This document shows, in pieces, positions 1 through 5,840 of a stretch of 28,760 nucleotides of DNA. Source of the DNA: a virus. Position 1 is the first letter of the stretch. The number at the start of each line of letters is the position of its first letter. The position numbers and the translations under genes were made by a program. Under the pieces are notes generated by a model. It did not search any database and had not been told where the DNA came from. It saw nothing but the letters and a program-made list of their open reading frames with translations. The stretch is from the IMG/VR virus record IMGVR_UViG_3300025010_002035, positions 1 through 28,760 of that record; one strand, 5' to 3'.

Positions 1-201
1 ATGGATCGTGAGAAGATTGGAAAGCGTTTGATTGAACTGAGAGGAGAGAAAACTCGAGAAGAAGTCGCATATTTCGCCAAAATCACGTGTAAATCGTTAG
101 AATCTTATGAACGTGGGTACCGAATGCCGGTGGATTCCTCCAAGAAGAAGTTAGCTGATTATTACGGAGTCAGCGTCGATTCTATTTTTTACGAGGATTA
201 A
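1..201 (+). CDS. XRE-family helix-turn-helix regulator (Cro/CI-like)
   Basis: A 66-residue protein consisting of a single Cro/C1-type helix-turn-helix domain: an IGKRLIELR first helix, TREEVAYFAKIT as the HTH core, SLESYERGYRMP as the recognition and wing region, and a final KKLADYYGVSVDSIFYED that matches the usual end of this family. It should bind operator DNA as a dimer and act as a small phage switch regulator. It reads in the same direction as the early operon, and no divergent repressor is visible in the window. A 15-base perfect palindrome lies just after its stop and could be an operator. The ATG is the first base of the window, so its promoter and RBS cannot be judged. The fold is clear; Cro versus CI role is not. 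Confidence 0.8.
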   Translation: MDREKIGKRLIELRGEKTREEVAYFAKITCKSLESYERGYRMPVDSSKKKLADYYGVSVDSIFYED

Positions 202-202
202 C

Positions 203-217
203 ACCACGAAACGTGGT
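203..217. promoter_or_regulatory. Perfect inverted repeat, candidate operator
   Basis: ACCACG-AAA-CGTGGT: 6-base arms around a 3-base centre, immediately after the stop of the XRE regulator and before the RBS of the next gene. A further CGTGG half-site follows at 225-229. The size and symmetry fit a site for a small HTH dimer, but binding is inference. It has no T-tract, so it is not a terminator. Confidence 0.35.
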
Positions 218-248
218 ATCAGAACGTGGAAACGGGGTGAGAAGACAG

Positions 249-530
249 ATGAAGATCTTTTATAATCAGTATGCGACGAAGAGCGATATCCGAGAGTTGA
301 TGCAAAGTCGATGGGAGAAAGCAGTTCAGGTATTTAATGAATGCAAGAAACTAGAGATGGATCCGATGAATTTGCGACCGGACAAGGTTCCAAGTCAACT
401 TGTCTTTGAGGTCTTGGGAATCAATTATAACTTTGCGTTTGCCCAGTATAAAGCCAAGCTTGAGAATCTCTCAGTATCCAATTCCAATGGAGTAGAAAGA
501 TGGACATTCAAACCCTCAATGAAAAGTTAA
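249..530 (+). CDS. Hypothetical early phage protein
   Basis: A 93-residue soluble protein with no recognised domain and no membrane segment; predicted mostly helical (IRELMQSRWEKAVQVFNEC, then FEVLGINYNFAFAQYKAKLE). A GTG at 213 would extend it by 12 codons but lies inside the palindrome and has no ribosome site. The ATG at 249 follows GGGGTGAG at 234-241 with normal spacing, so 249 is preferred. The 3' end overlaps the next gene by 31 bases, which indicates translational coupling in the early operon. Function unknown. Confidence 0.6.
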   Translation: MKIFYNQYATKSDIRELMQSRWEKAVQVFNECKKLEMDPMNLRPDKVPSQLVFEVLGINYNFAFAQYKAKLENLSVSNSNGVERWTFKPSMKS

Positions 531-826
531 GACTTGAAATTCTAGTAAACACCGCAGACTATCCCCAAGAGCGTTTGGTCCGATCCGTCTTGAGTCAACT
601 CCGGAAAGAAGGGGTGTTGTTCATTCCATCTGAGAAGGGTAAGGGTATCTACATCCGTATCGATCACGCCAACCGAAGTGAGATCGAGACCTATGCGAAA
701 GCCCAAGCGCGCCATTTCAAGACCCAGTACTTCAATACTATGTTACCGATGAAACAGTATGTGGAGGACTTGAAGCTGCTGCGGATGCTGGGACGACTTG
801 AAGGGATCCTGGATGAAGAAAAGTGA
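500..826 (+). CDS. Hypothetical early protein, winged-helix-like
   Basis: A 108-residue protein not assigned to a family. Residues 17-55 (NTADYPQERLVRSVLSQL, then a turn, then VLFIPSEKGKGIYIRID) read like a helix-turn-helix followed by a beta wing, as in small phage winged-helix proteins. Residues 60-108 are helical and charged. It begins inside the preceding gene and overlaps the recombinase start by 14 bases, so it belongs to one tightly coupled early transcript. A DNA-binding role next to the recombinase (for example as an excisionase-like factor) is possible but unproven. Confidence 0.6.
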   Translation: MDIQTLNEKLRLEILVNTADYPQERLVRSVLSQLRKEGVLFIPSEKGKGIYIRIDHANRSEIETYAKAQARHFKTQYFNTMLPMKQYVEDLKLLRMLGRLEGILDEEK

Positions 827-1637
827 GTATCAAAATAGTTTACCCCTATTCGCCCGTGATTTACGTCTCGCTGAGAAGAGTCAGAGGACCATCGAGAAAT
901 ATGTCTGTGATGTCCAAAAATTCGTCGACTTCATCCCGGAAAACGAAGAAATTACCAAAGAGCATGTCTTGGCCTACAAAGAGAAGATCTGCTCGGGCAA
1001 ATACAAATCAAATAGCATTAACACGTATATCGTCATTCTCAATCGCTTCCATCGCTGGGCGAAGGTGCCCGATATGTCCGTCAAGGAAATCAAGACGCAG
1101 CAAAAGTCGAGTCTATCCGACGTCGTGACACGAGCGGATGCCAAACGATTACTTAGGACTGCGAAGAAGCGCAAGCGAGATGATATTTACTTGATTCTGA
1201 AGATCATTAGCACCACCGGGATACGGATCAGCGAGTTGGAATACTTCACCGTTGAGAATATCCAGAAACACCACTTCAAAGCGTTTAACAAAGGCAAAGA
1301 GCGCGAGATCCTTTTGACCCAGGAACTCGCCCGTGAATTACGAAAATACTGTAAAAATCATAAGATCCGCGAGGGCAAGATCTTTACCTTAAGCACCCCG
1401 ACGATTTGGCGACAGATGAAGCAGACAGCCAGTGAAGCAAAGGTATCGCTCGAGAGAGTCCATGCCCATAGTTTCCGTCATCTGTTCGCCAAAGAGTTTA
1501 TGGAGCAATACAATAACGTCCTGGACCTAGCCGACATCTTAGGTCATAGCTCGCTAGAAACGACCCGGATTTATACTCGATCCTCCTTGGACGAAAAGAG
1601 AAAAAAACTCGAAAATATGAACCCCCGCCGAAAGTAG
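813..1637 (+). CDS. Tyrosine recombinase / phage integrase
   Basis: A 274-residue tyrosine recombinase with the usual two-domain layout. An N-terminal SAM-like core-binding domain (about residues 5-95, RTIEKYVCDVQKFVDF) is followed by the catalytic domain. The catalytic residues are visible: R138 in TTGIRISEL, a lysine at K160 or K162 in the beta hairpin, H219-x-x-R222 in HSFRHLFA, H245 in LGHSS, and the nucleophile Y254 in TRIYTR. The size is like small XerC-type enzymes, without the long arm-binding domain of many Gram-positive phage integrases. The ATG at 813 follows AAGGGA; an upstream TTG at 798 lacks a site. It likely integrates and excises the element. Its position inside the rightward early operon, rather than beside a divergent lysogeny module, is unusual. 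Confidence 0.92.
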   Translation: MKKSEYQNSLPLFARDLRLAEKSQRTIEKYVCDVQKFVDFIPENEEITKEHVLAYKEKICSGKYKSNSINTYIVILNRFHRWAKVPDMSVKEIKTQQKSSLSDVVTRADAKRLLRTAKKRKRDDIYLILKIISTTGIRISELEYFTVENIQKHHFKAFNKGKEREILLTQELARELRKYCKNHKIREGKIFTLSTPTIWRQMKQTASEAKVSLERVHAHSFRHLFAKEFMEQYNNVLDLADILGHSSLETTRIYTRSSLDEKRKKLENMNPRRK

Positions 1638-1657
1638 CGGGAAGAGGGGACATCATC

Positions 1658-2101
1658 ATGAAGGATATATTTTGGATTAAGCTTGACTCCGGTTTTTACC
1701 AAAATCGCAAAATTCGTAAAATTGTTCAATCAGAGAACGGATACGTCAAAGTAGCAGTTTGGATCAACTTGTTATGCATCGCAGGAAACACGAATGATAA
1801 TGGACTTCTCTTCTTCTCCTCCAAAGAGCCCTACTCGGTTGAACTGCTTGCGGAAGAGATGCGCTTGTCAGAAGACTTCATCCGAGAATCGATCGCACTC
1901 TTTGAGAAACGGGAAATGATCGAGATTGAGAATAATGTCTGGGCAATCAAGAATTGGGAGAAGTATCAAAACATTGGGAAGATGGCAGCAGTTCGCGAGT
2001 ACAACAAGATGAAGAAACGTGAAGAACGTGCTCGGCGGAAAGAAAGCTTAGCCCTTCGTAACCTGTCAAAGACAAGTCCAAAAAGTCAAGCTACAGAGTA
2101 G
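1658..2101 (+). CDS. Phage replisome organizer, N-terminal domain (C-terminus possibly frameshifted off)
   Basis: A 147-residue protein matching the N-terminal domain of phage replisome organizers (Phage_rep_org_N type): WIKLDSGFYQNRKIRKI at the start, VAVWINLLCIAGNTNDNGLLF, then a winged-helix part with LLAEEMRLSEDFIRESIALF and the conserved NWEKYQNIGKM. These proteins bind the phage origin and recruit the helicase and its loader. The start at 1658 follows AGAGGGGA. A small inverted repeat, CCCGC/GCGGG at 1624-1641, precedes that site. The frame stops after a basic tail, but the +1 frame stays open from 2052 to 2186 and reads QSRVALEVEKEKKRRK, the charged low-complexity tail typical of this family. 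The gene may therefore have been shortened by a one-base frameshift near 2045-2065. Confidence 0.8.
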   Translation: MKDIFWIKLDSGFYQNRKIRKIVQSENGYVKVAVWINLLCIAGNTNDNGLLFFSSKEPYSVELLAEEMRLSEDFIRESIALFEKREMIEIENNVWAIKNWEKYQNIGKMAAVREYNKMKKREERARRKESLALRNLSKTSPKSQATE

Positions 2102-2186
2102 AGTAGCTTTAGAAGTAGAAAAAGAAAAGAAAAGAAGAAAGATAAACAAAGATAAAACAAAGATAAAACAAAGAAGTTTACTGTAA
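2052..2186 (+). pseudogene. Candidate frameshifted C-terminal tail of the replisome organizer
   Basis: In the frame +1 to the replisome organizer, codons run open from 2052 (after a TAG at 2049-2051) to a TAA at 2184-2186. They give a 44-residue segment containing VTCQRQVQKVKLQSR, VALEVEKEKKRRK and INKDKTKIKQRSLL. Glu/Lys-rich tails of this type end many phage replisome organizers. There is no start codon or ribosome site, so the segment is explained either as the detached C-terminus after an indel, as a frameshift product, or as chance in A-rich DNA that serves another role. Confidence 0.4.
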
Positions 2187-2198
2187 ATTCGCGCGCGA
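2138..2198. repeat. A-rich tandem direct repeats plus GC palindrome; candidate origin region
   Basis: Three near-identical direct repeats abut: AAAGATAAAC (2138-2147), AAAGATAAAAC (2148-2158) and AAAGATAAAAC (2159-2169). Twenty bases on is the perfect palindrome TCGCGCGCGA (2189-2198). The stretch lies between the replisome organizer and helicase-loader genes, where iteron-type phage origins can occur, and the A-rich run would melt easily. The alternative reading is that the repeats are only the Lys/Asp-rich codons of a displaced C-terminus. Confidence 0.3.
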
Positions 2199-2209
2199 GA
2201 ATTGTCGAG

Positions 2210-3022
2210 GTGATACTCACGAAGCTATTGGCTGACACATTAGACACGAATTCAACTGATCTACCTCATTCATCCCTACTAATCAAAGTACAACGTTACA
2301 ACGATGAAGTCGGAACCCTGCAAGGAATCGATTGTCCTGTCTGTAAAAACAAGGGTTACATCATGATCCTGGATGATGGATATACCGCTCTGAAGAAATG
2401 CGATTGTCTTGAGACTCGTAAAAGTAAGAAGCTCATTGAGAAGAGCGGACTCAAGAACCTCATCCAAGAATACACCTTTGAGAAGTTCATCGCCCAAGAA
2501 ACATGGCAGCGAGTCATCAAGGAAAAAGCGTTAGCCTTTGTCCAAGACACCGATTCCCACTGGTTCTTCATAGGGGGTCAAGTCGGAGCGGGGAAAACCC
2601 ATATCTGCACTGCGATCGTTAACGAGTTGATGAAGCAGGGAGAAGAAGCACTGTACATGCTCTGGCGCGATGAAATCATGAAGCTCAAAGCGAACGTCAT
2701 GGAAGGGAATGAATACTTCCAAGCGATGGAAGCATTCAAGACCAAGCCGGTTCTGTACATCGATGACCTGTTCAAATCGGAACGAGGGAAACATCCCACG
2801 ACCTCCGACATCAACATCGCCTTCGAAATCTTGAATGCCCGCTACAACAATCCGGAACTGACAACCATCTTGAGTTCTGAGAAGATTCTAAAGGAAATCC
2901 TGGGAATCGATGAAGCCATCGGTTCCCGGATCTTCCAAAGAGTCGGTAGCTACATGCTTGAACTCAATAAGAATCCTAAAATGAATATGCGACTGCGCGA
3001 AAGGAAACAGCAGTATGAATAA
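2210..3022 (+). CDS. DnaC-like helicase loader, AAA+ ATPase
   Basis: A 270-residue helicase loader of the DnaC/DnaI type, which delivers the replicative helicase to the phage origin. Residues 41-66 carry a small zinc-binding knuckle (C42, C45, C64, C66, as CPVC and CDC). The AAA+ core follows, with Walker A GGQVGAGKTH at 122-131 and Walker B VLYIDDLF at 181-188; sensor-type residues SSEK and an SRIFQRV arginine-finger region come later. The start is uncertain. The frame can begin at GTG 2210, but that codon lies inside the best ribosome site, GAGGTGAT (2207-2214). The codon at ideal spacing is ACG at 2219, followed by AAG, which looks like an ATG-to-ACG change; TTG at 2228 is a third choice. 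The gene overlaps the next one by 8 bases. Confidence 0.88.
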   Translation: MILTKLLADTLDTNSTDLPHSSLLIKVQRYNDEVGTLQGIDCPVCKNKGYIMILDDGYTALKKCDCLETRKSKKLIEKSGLKNLIQEYTFEKFIAQETWQRVIKEKALAFVQDTDSHWFFIGGQVGAGKTHICTAIVNELMKQGEEALYMLWRDEIMKLKANVMEGNEYFQAMEAFKTKPVLYIDDLFKSERGKHPTTSDINIAFEILNARYNNPELTTILSSEKILKEILGIDEAIGSRIFQRVGSYMLELNKNPKMNMRLRERKQQYE

Positions 3023-3308
3023 ATATCGAGAGAATATCGAAGGCTATCTCTATGATCGAAGAGAGCTCCAAGCCAGCAAAGATCCCATCGAACAACAGTG
3101 GTCTGTCATCGTCGAAAAGACCTTCACCAAGTACGAAGGCACTGAAATGGGGAAGTTACTACACTTAAAGTATGAAATGAGACTTCCTGAACAACAAATC
3201 TTCGAGCGACTCAACGTTGAGAAGACAACGTATTATGTCTGGCGCAATCGCCTCGTAAATGAGATTACCCTTCAAGCAGCCTATCAGCGGTTAATAAAAC
3301 CGTTCTAG
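3015..3308 (+). CDS. ArpU/RinA-like phage transcriptional regulator
   Basis: A 97-residue protein of the type found at the end of early operons in Gram-positive phages and annotated as ArpU or RinA-like late regulators. It has a helical N-terminus (DPIEQQWSVIVEKTFTKYEG) and a sigma-like C-terminal helix-turn-helix at about residues 52-85, including KLLHLKYEMRLPEQQIFERL and KTTYYVWRNRLVNEI. Members are thought to activate the packaging and structural operon; here the likely target lies between 8079 and 8196 or further upstream. The start overlaps the end of the helicase loader. The family call rests on pattern and position rather than on strong catalytic motifs. Confidence 0.7.
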   Translation: MNKYRENIEGYLYDRRELQASKDPIEQQWSVIVEKTFTKYEGTEMGKLLHLKYEMRLPEQQIFERLNVEKTTYYVWRNRLVNEITLQAAYQRLIKPF

Positions 3309-3319
3309 AAAGAGGGACA

Positions 3320-4663
3320 ATGCAATTTGAAACCTTGAAGTTAAGTGAGTTAAAGTATGCCCACTACAATCCCCGGAAAGAACTGAAACCCGGAGATGTT
3401 GAATATGAGAAGATCAAACGAAGTATCCAGGAGTTCGGCTATGTCGATCCGATCATCATCAATGCCGATCGAACGATTATCGGAGGACACCAACGCGCTT
3501 CGGTCCTTAAGGACCTGGGTTATGATGAAGTCAATGTCGTCCAGGTTAAAGTCGACAAAACCAAAGAGAAAGCCTTGAACATCGCCCTGAATAAAATCAG
3601 CGGGGAATGGCAGATGGACAAGCTGAAGGATCTCTTGCTTGAACTCGAGCACCAAATCGATTTAGGAGTTACTGGTTTCGATGATGACGAGTTCAAGGAA
3701 CTCCTGGCCAAGATGGATACGACTTCGGCTGAAGAAGATGACTTCGATGTTGAGGCGGCGTTAGACGCGATTGAGCAACCGAAAGCCAAGCGGGGGGATA
3801 TCTACCAACTCGGCCGGCATCGGCTCATGTGCGGCGATTCTACGGACGCCAATGACGTGTTCTTCCTGATGCATGGGAAGCAAGCGGATCTGATCGTCAC
3901 GGATCCTCCATATAACGTCAACTACGAAAACAAGATCGACTACCATAAGAGTTTCAAGAACGAACATCGGAAAAACAACGAGATCATAAATGATCATATG
4001 GACAGTGACAAGTTCTACGATTTTCTGCTCGCGATGTATATCCTGGCTTACGAGCATCTGAAACCCGGTGGTGTGATTTATGTCTTCCACAGTGACGTCG
4101 AGCGGATCAGTTTCCAATCAGCATTCCGAACTGCTGGGTTCAAGTTCTCCGAGAACCTTATCTGGGTCAAAAATTCCTTCAATCTCAGTCGACACGACTA
4201 CCACTGGAGGCATGAACCAATCCTGTATGGTTGGAAGGAAGGCACCGGACACTTCTTTGTGGATGACCGGACGCAGTCGACGATCTTCGATGAAACCCAA
4301 AACATCGAGAAACTCAAGAAGGAAGAACTCGTCGAGCTCCTCTCCAGATTCCTCGAGCAAACCCAGACCACGATCCTTTATGAAAACAAACCGCTCAAGA
4401 GTGACATTCATCCCACCATGAAGCCCGTGCCGCTCATTGGACGCTTGATTAAGAATAGCAGCCTTAGAGATCAACTCGTCTATGAACCCTTCGGAGGAAG
4501 CGGTTCTACGCTGATTGCGGCTAATCAACTGGACCGGACCTGCTACTGCATGGAGATGGATCCTAGATACGTGGATGTGATCATTCAACGCTGGGAGGAC
4601 TTGACTGGTAGCAAATCTGTACAACTCAATCTCGACAAATCAAATCCTTTACCAAACAATTAG
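3320..4663 (+). CDS. ParB-domain DNA methyltransferase (N4-cytosine/N6-adenine type)
   Basis: A 447-residue fusion. Residues 1-130 form a ParB/Sulfiredoxin-like domain (HYNPRK, then IIINADRTIIGGHQR at 46-59). Residues 155-435 form a beta-class site-specific DNA methyltransferase with the catalytic motif TDPPYNV at 194-200 and the SAM-binding motif FGGSGS at 391-396 near the C-terminus (motif IV before motif I, as in the beta class). It methylates DNA using S-adenosylmethionine; whether the base is N6-A or N4-C cannot be fixed, though DPPY favours adenine. No restriction enzyme is adjacent, so it is an orphan methylase that could shield phage DNA or mark packaging or origin sites. It is the last gene before a strong terminator. 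Confidence 0.9.
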   Translation: MQFETLKLSELKYAHYNPRKELKPGDVEYEKIKRSIQEFGYVDPIIINADRTIIGGHQRASVLKDLGYDEVNVVQVKVDKTKEKALNIALNKISGEWQMDKLKDLLLELEHQIDLGVTGFDDDEFKELLAKMDTTSAEEDDFDVEAALDAIEQPKAKRGDIYQLGRHRLMCGDSTDANDVFFLMHGKQADLIVTDPPYNVNYENKIDYHKSFKNEHRKNNEIINDHMDSDKFYDFLLAMYILAYEHLKPGGVIYVFHSDVERISFQSAFRTAGFKFSENLIWVKNSFNLSRHDYHWRHEPILYGWKEGTGHFFVDDRTQSTIFDETQNIEKLKKEELVELLSRFLEQTQTTILYENKPLKSDIHPTMKPVPLIGRLIKNSSLRDQLVYEPFGGSGSTLIAANQLDRTCYCMEMDPRYVDVIIQRWEDLTGSKSVQLNLDKSNPLPNN

Positions 4664-4677
4664 AAATCAGATATAAT
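4648..4677 (+). promoter_or_regulatory. Candidate sigma-A type promoter just before a terminator
   Basis: TTTACC (4648-4653) and a perfect TATAAT (4672-4677) are separated by 18 bases. Initiation would fall near 4684, the first base of the terminator stem, so any transcript stopping there would be a hairpin of about 45 bases. Read-through would feed the downstream island. It overlaps the end of the methyltransferase gene and may be fortuitous. Confidence 0.3.
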
Positions 4678-4682
4678 AAACC

Positions 4683-4731
4683 AGAGGACATGCATCCCTT
4701 CCCCCAAATTAGAGTGCATGTCCTCTTTCTT
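4683..4731 (+). terminator. Rho-independent terminator ending the early operon
   Basis: A 12-base perfect stem, AGAGGACATGCA (4683-4694) pairing with TGCATGTCCTCT (4715-4726), with a 20-base loop and then a T-rich run. It follows the methyltransferase stop by 20 bases and separates the early operon from the AT-rich cargo island. Confidence 0.85.
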
Positions 4732-4752
4732 ATACTCGTTTTGCGAGAGTCA

Positions 4753-4761
4753 TGTTAAAAT
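4753..4761 (+). promoter_or_regulatory. Candidate extended -10 promoter for the Nmad3 gene
   Basis: TGT followed by TAAAAT (4756-4761) forms an extended -10 element. Transcription would start near 4768, a few bases before the GAGGGGA ribosome site. No good -35 is visible. It would let the cargo gene be expressed independently of the terminated early operon. Confidence 0.3.
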
Positions 4762-4784
4762 TATTCAAAAGTGAGGGGAATCTT

Positions 4785-5585
4785 ATGGAGAGAAAAATCA
4801 TCTTAAGTAGAAAAGGGTTTGATTCAGCGAATGGAGGAAAGCCAAGTCCAATTCTTGAGGATGGCACGTTACTATCTCTACCCATTCCAAACAAAGATGA
4901 TAATAATAGTTACTCAGAATTACGTTATGGTAAATACTCATTCTATGAAATCTTAAGCCACCTAAATGTTATGGATAAATTTAAGAATTGTGAATGTCAC
5001 CTTGATCCGGATATTTATAAACAAGTGAAGTCACGTGGAGATGAATGGGTAGCCTGTTTCGGTCAATCTCATGCTGCTTTTTCGCACCTTGAAGCTAAAG
5101 ACGTCAATAAGGGAGATATCTTTCTATTCTTTGGATGGTACAAACAGACTGTAGAGTCAGATGGATTAATTCAATATAAAAGAGGTGCCTCTGATCAACA
5201 TATCATTTTTGGATATCTGCAAGTTGGAGAGAAAATTACCGATGAACGAATCAAAGAACTTTACTGGCATCCACACTCCATCAACCATGAAGTAGGGAAA
5301 AATGTAATTTATAAGGCAGCTGATAAATTATTGGATACGAACCTTCCGGGATATGGTACTTTCAAATTGTCAAAAGATTTGGTGCTAACAAAGGATGGTT
5401 ATTCTCGTTCACGGTGGGAACTACCTGACTGCTTGAAATCATCGCCCATGACTTACCATGATGATCGCAGTAGAAAGAAAGACTATTTCCAATCAGCCAT
5501 GATTGGTCAGGAATTTGTGATGAAAAGTACTCCCGAGATCGAAAAATGGATTATTTCGATTGCCGAAAATAACAGAGTAGAATAA
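4785..5585 (+). CDS. Nmad3-family protein (nucleotide-modification-associated domain 3)
   Basis: A 266-residue protein beginning MERKIILSRKGFDSANGG and continuing SPILEDGTLLSLPIP, the N-terminal signature I associate with Nmad3, a domain found with phage and bacterial DNA-base modification genes. Later conserved-looking pieces are HLDPD, the acidic CFGQSHAAFSHLEAKDVNKG, DIFLFFGWY, HIIFGYLQVGEKI and HPHSIN. Its biochemical activity is not known; the family is only linked to nucleotide modification by gene context. It sits directly after a DNA methyltransferase, but in AT-rich DNA behind a terminator, so it looks like a separately acquired cargo gene. ATG 4785 follows GAGGGGA with good spacing; an ATG at 4752 has no site. 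No membrane segment or signal peptide. Confidence 0.72.
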   Translation: MERKIILSRKGFDSANGGKPSPILEDGTLLSLPIPNKDDNNSYSELRYGKYSFYEILSHLNVMDKFKNCECHLDPDIYKQVKSRGDEWVACFGQSHAAFSHLEAKDVNKGDIFLFFGWYKQTVESDGLIQYKRGASDQHIIFGYLQVGEKITDERIKELYWHPHSINHEVGKNVIYKAADKLLDTNLPGYGTFKLSKDLVLTKDGYSRSRWELPDCLKSSPMTYHDDRSRKKDYFQSAMIGQEFVMKSTPEIEKWIISIAENNRVE

Positions 5586-5840
5586 CAGAAAATGCATCAA
5601 AAAAAGAGGACGATTTTTCGGGAAAGTATCGAACCCTTTTTTCATGCTTTAAACCCCCTATTTAAAGGCTATAACATACTTTTCCGGCACGTAATCTAAC
5701 CTTAGGCTTATATTGCGTTCGAATTCGAAAATCGAAATATTTTAAGTTCTCATATGTGATGGTGTTAAAGATTTAATTTGCACTATTATTATGTAGTAAA
5801 TAGATGTATGATTTTTCTATGTAATAATAGGGGGGAAAAA
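5586..5840. other. AT-rich intergenic stretch between cargo genes
   Basis: No convincing gene. It contains a perfect 12-base palindrome, TTCGAATTCGAA, at 5719-5730, a TATGAT box at 5807-5812 with no properly spaced -35, and AGGGGGG at 5829-5835 as the ribosome site of the next gene. There is no clear terminator for the Nmad3 gene. Confidence 0.4.

Noticed and set aside
213-248. GTG start for the second early gene
   Set aside because: It falls inside the palindrome and lacks a ribosome site, whereas ATG 249 has GGGGTGAG upstream.
4118-4624. Long minus-strand open frame of 168 codons
   Set aside because: It is the antisense shadow of conserved methyltransferase codons; no ribosome site or domain.
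5493-5645. Minus-strand frame of 50 codons starting with ATG behind a GGGGG stretch, running antisense into the Nmad3 gene
   Set aside because: It overlaps a well-supported gene for most of its length, has no domain or membrane pattern, and the purine run is poorly placed as a ribosome site.
5719-5730. TTCGAATTCGAA palindrome resembling part of a tRNA T-arm, considered as an attachment site
   Set aside because: No acceptor stem or cloverleaf around it and no second copy noticed at the other end of the window.
5807-5812. TATGAT as promoter of the zinc-ribbon/TPR gene
   Set aside because: The only good -35 (TTGCAC at 5778) is 23 bases away, too far for a standard promoter.
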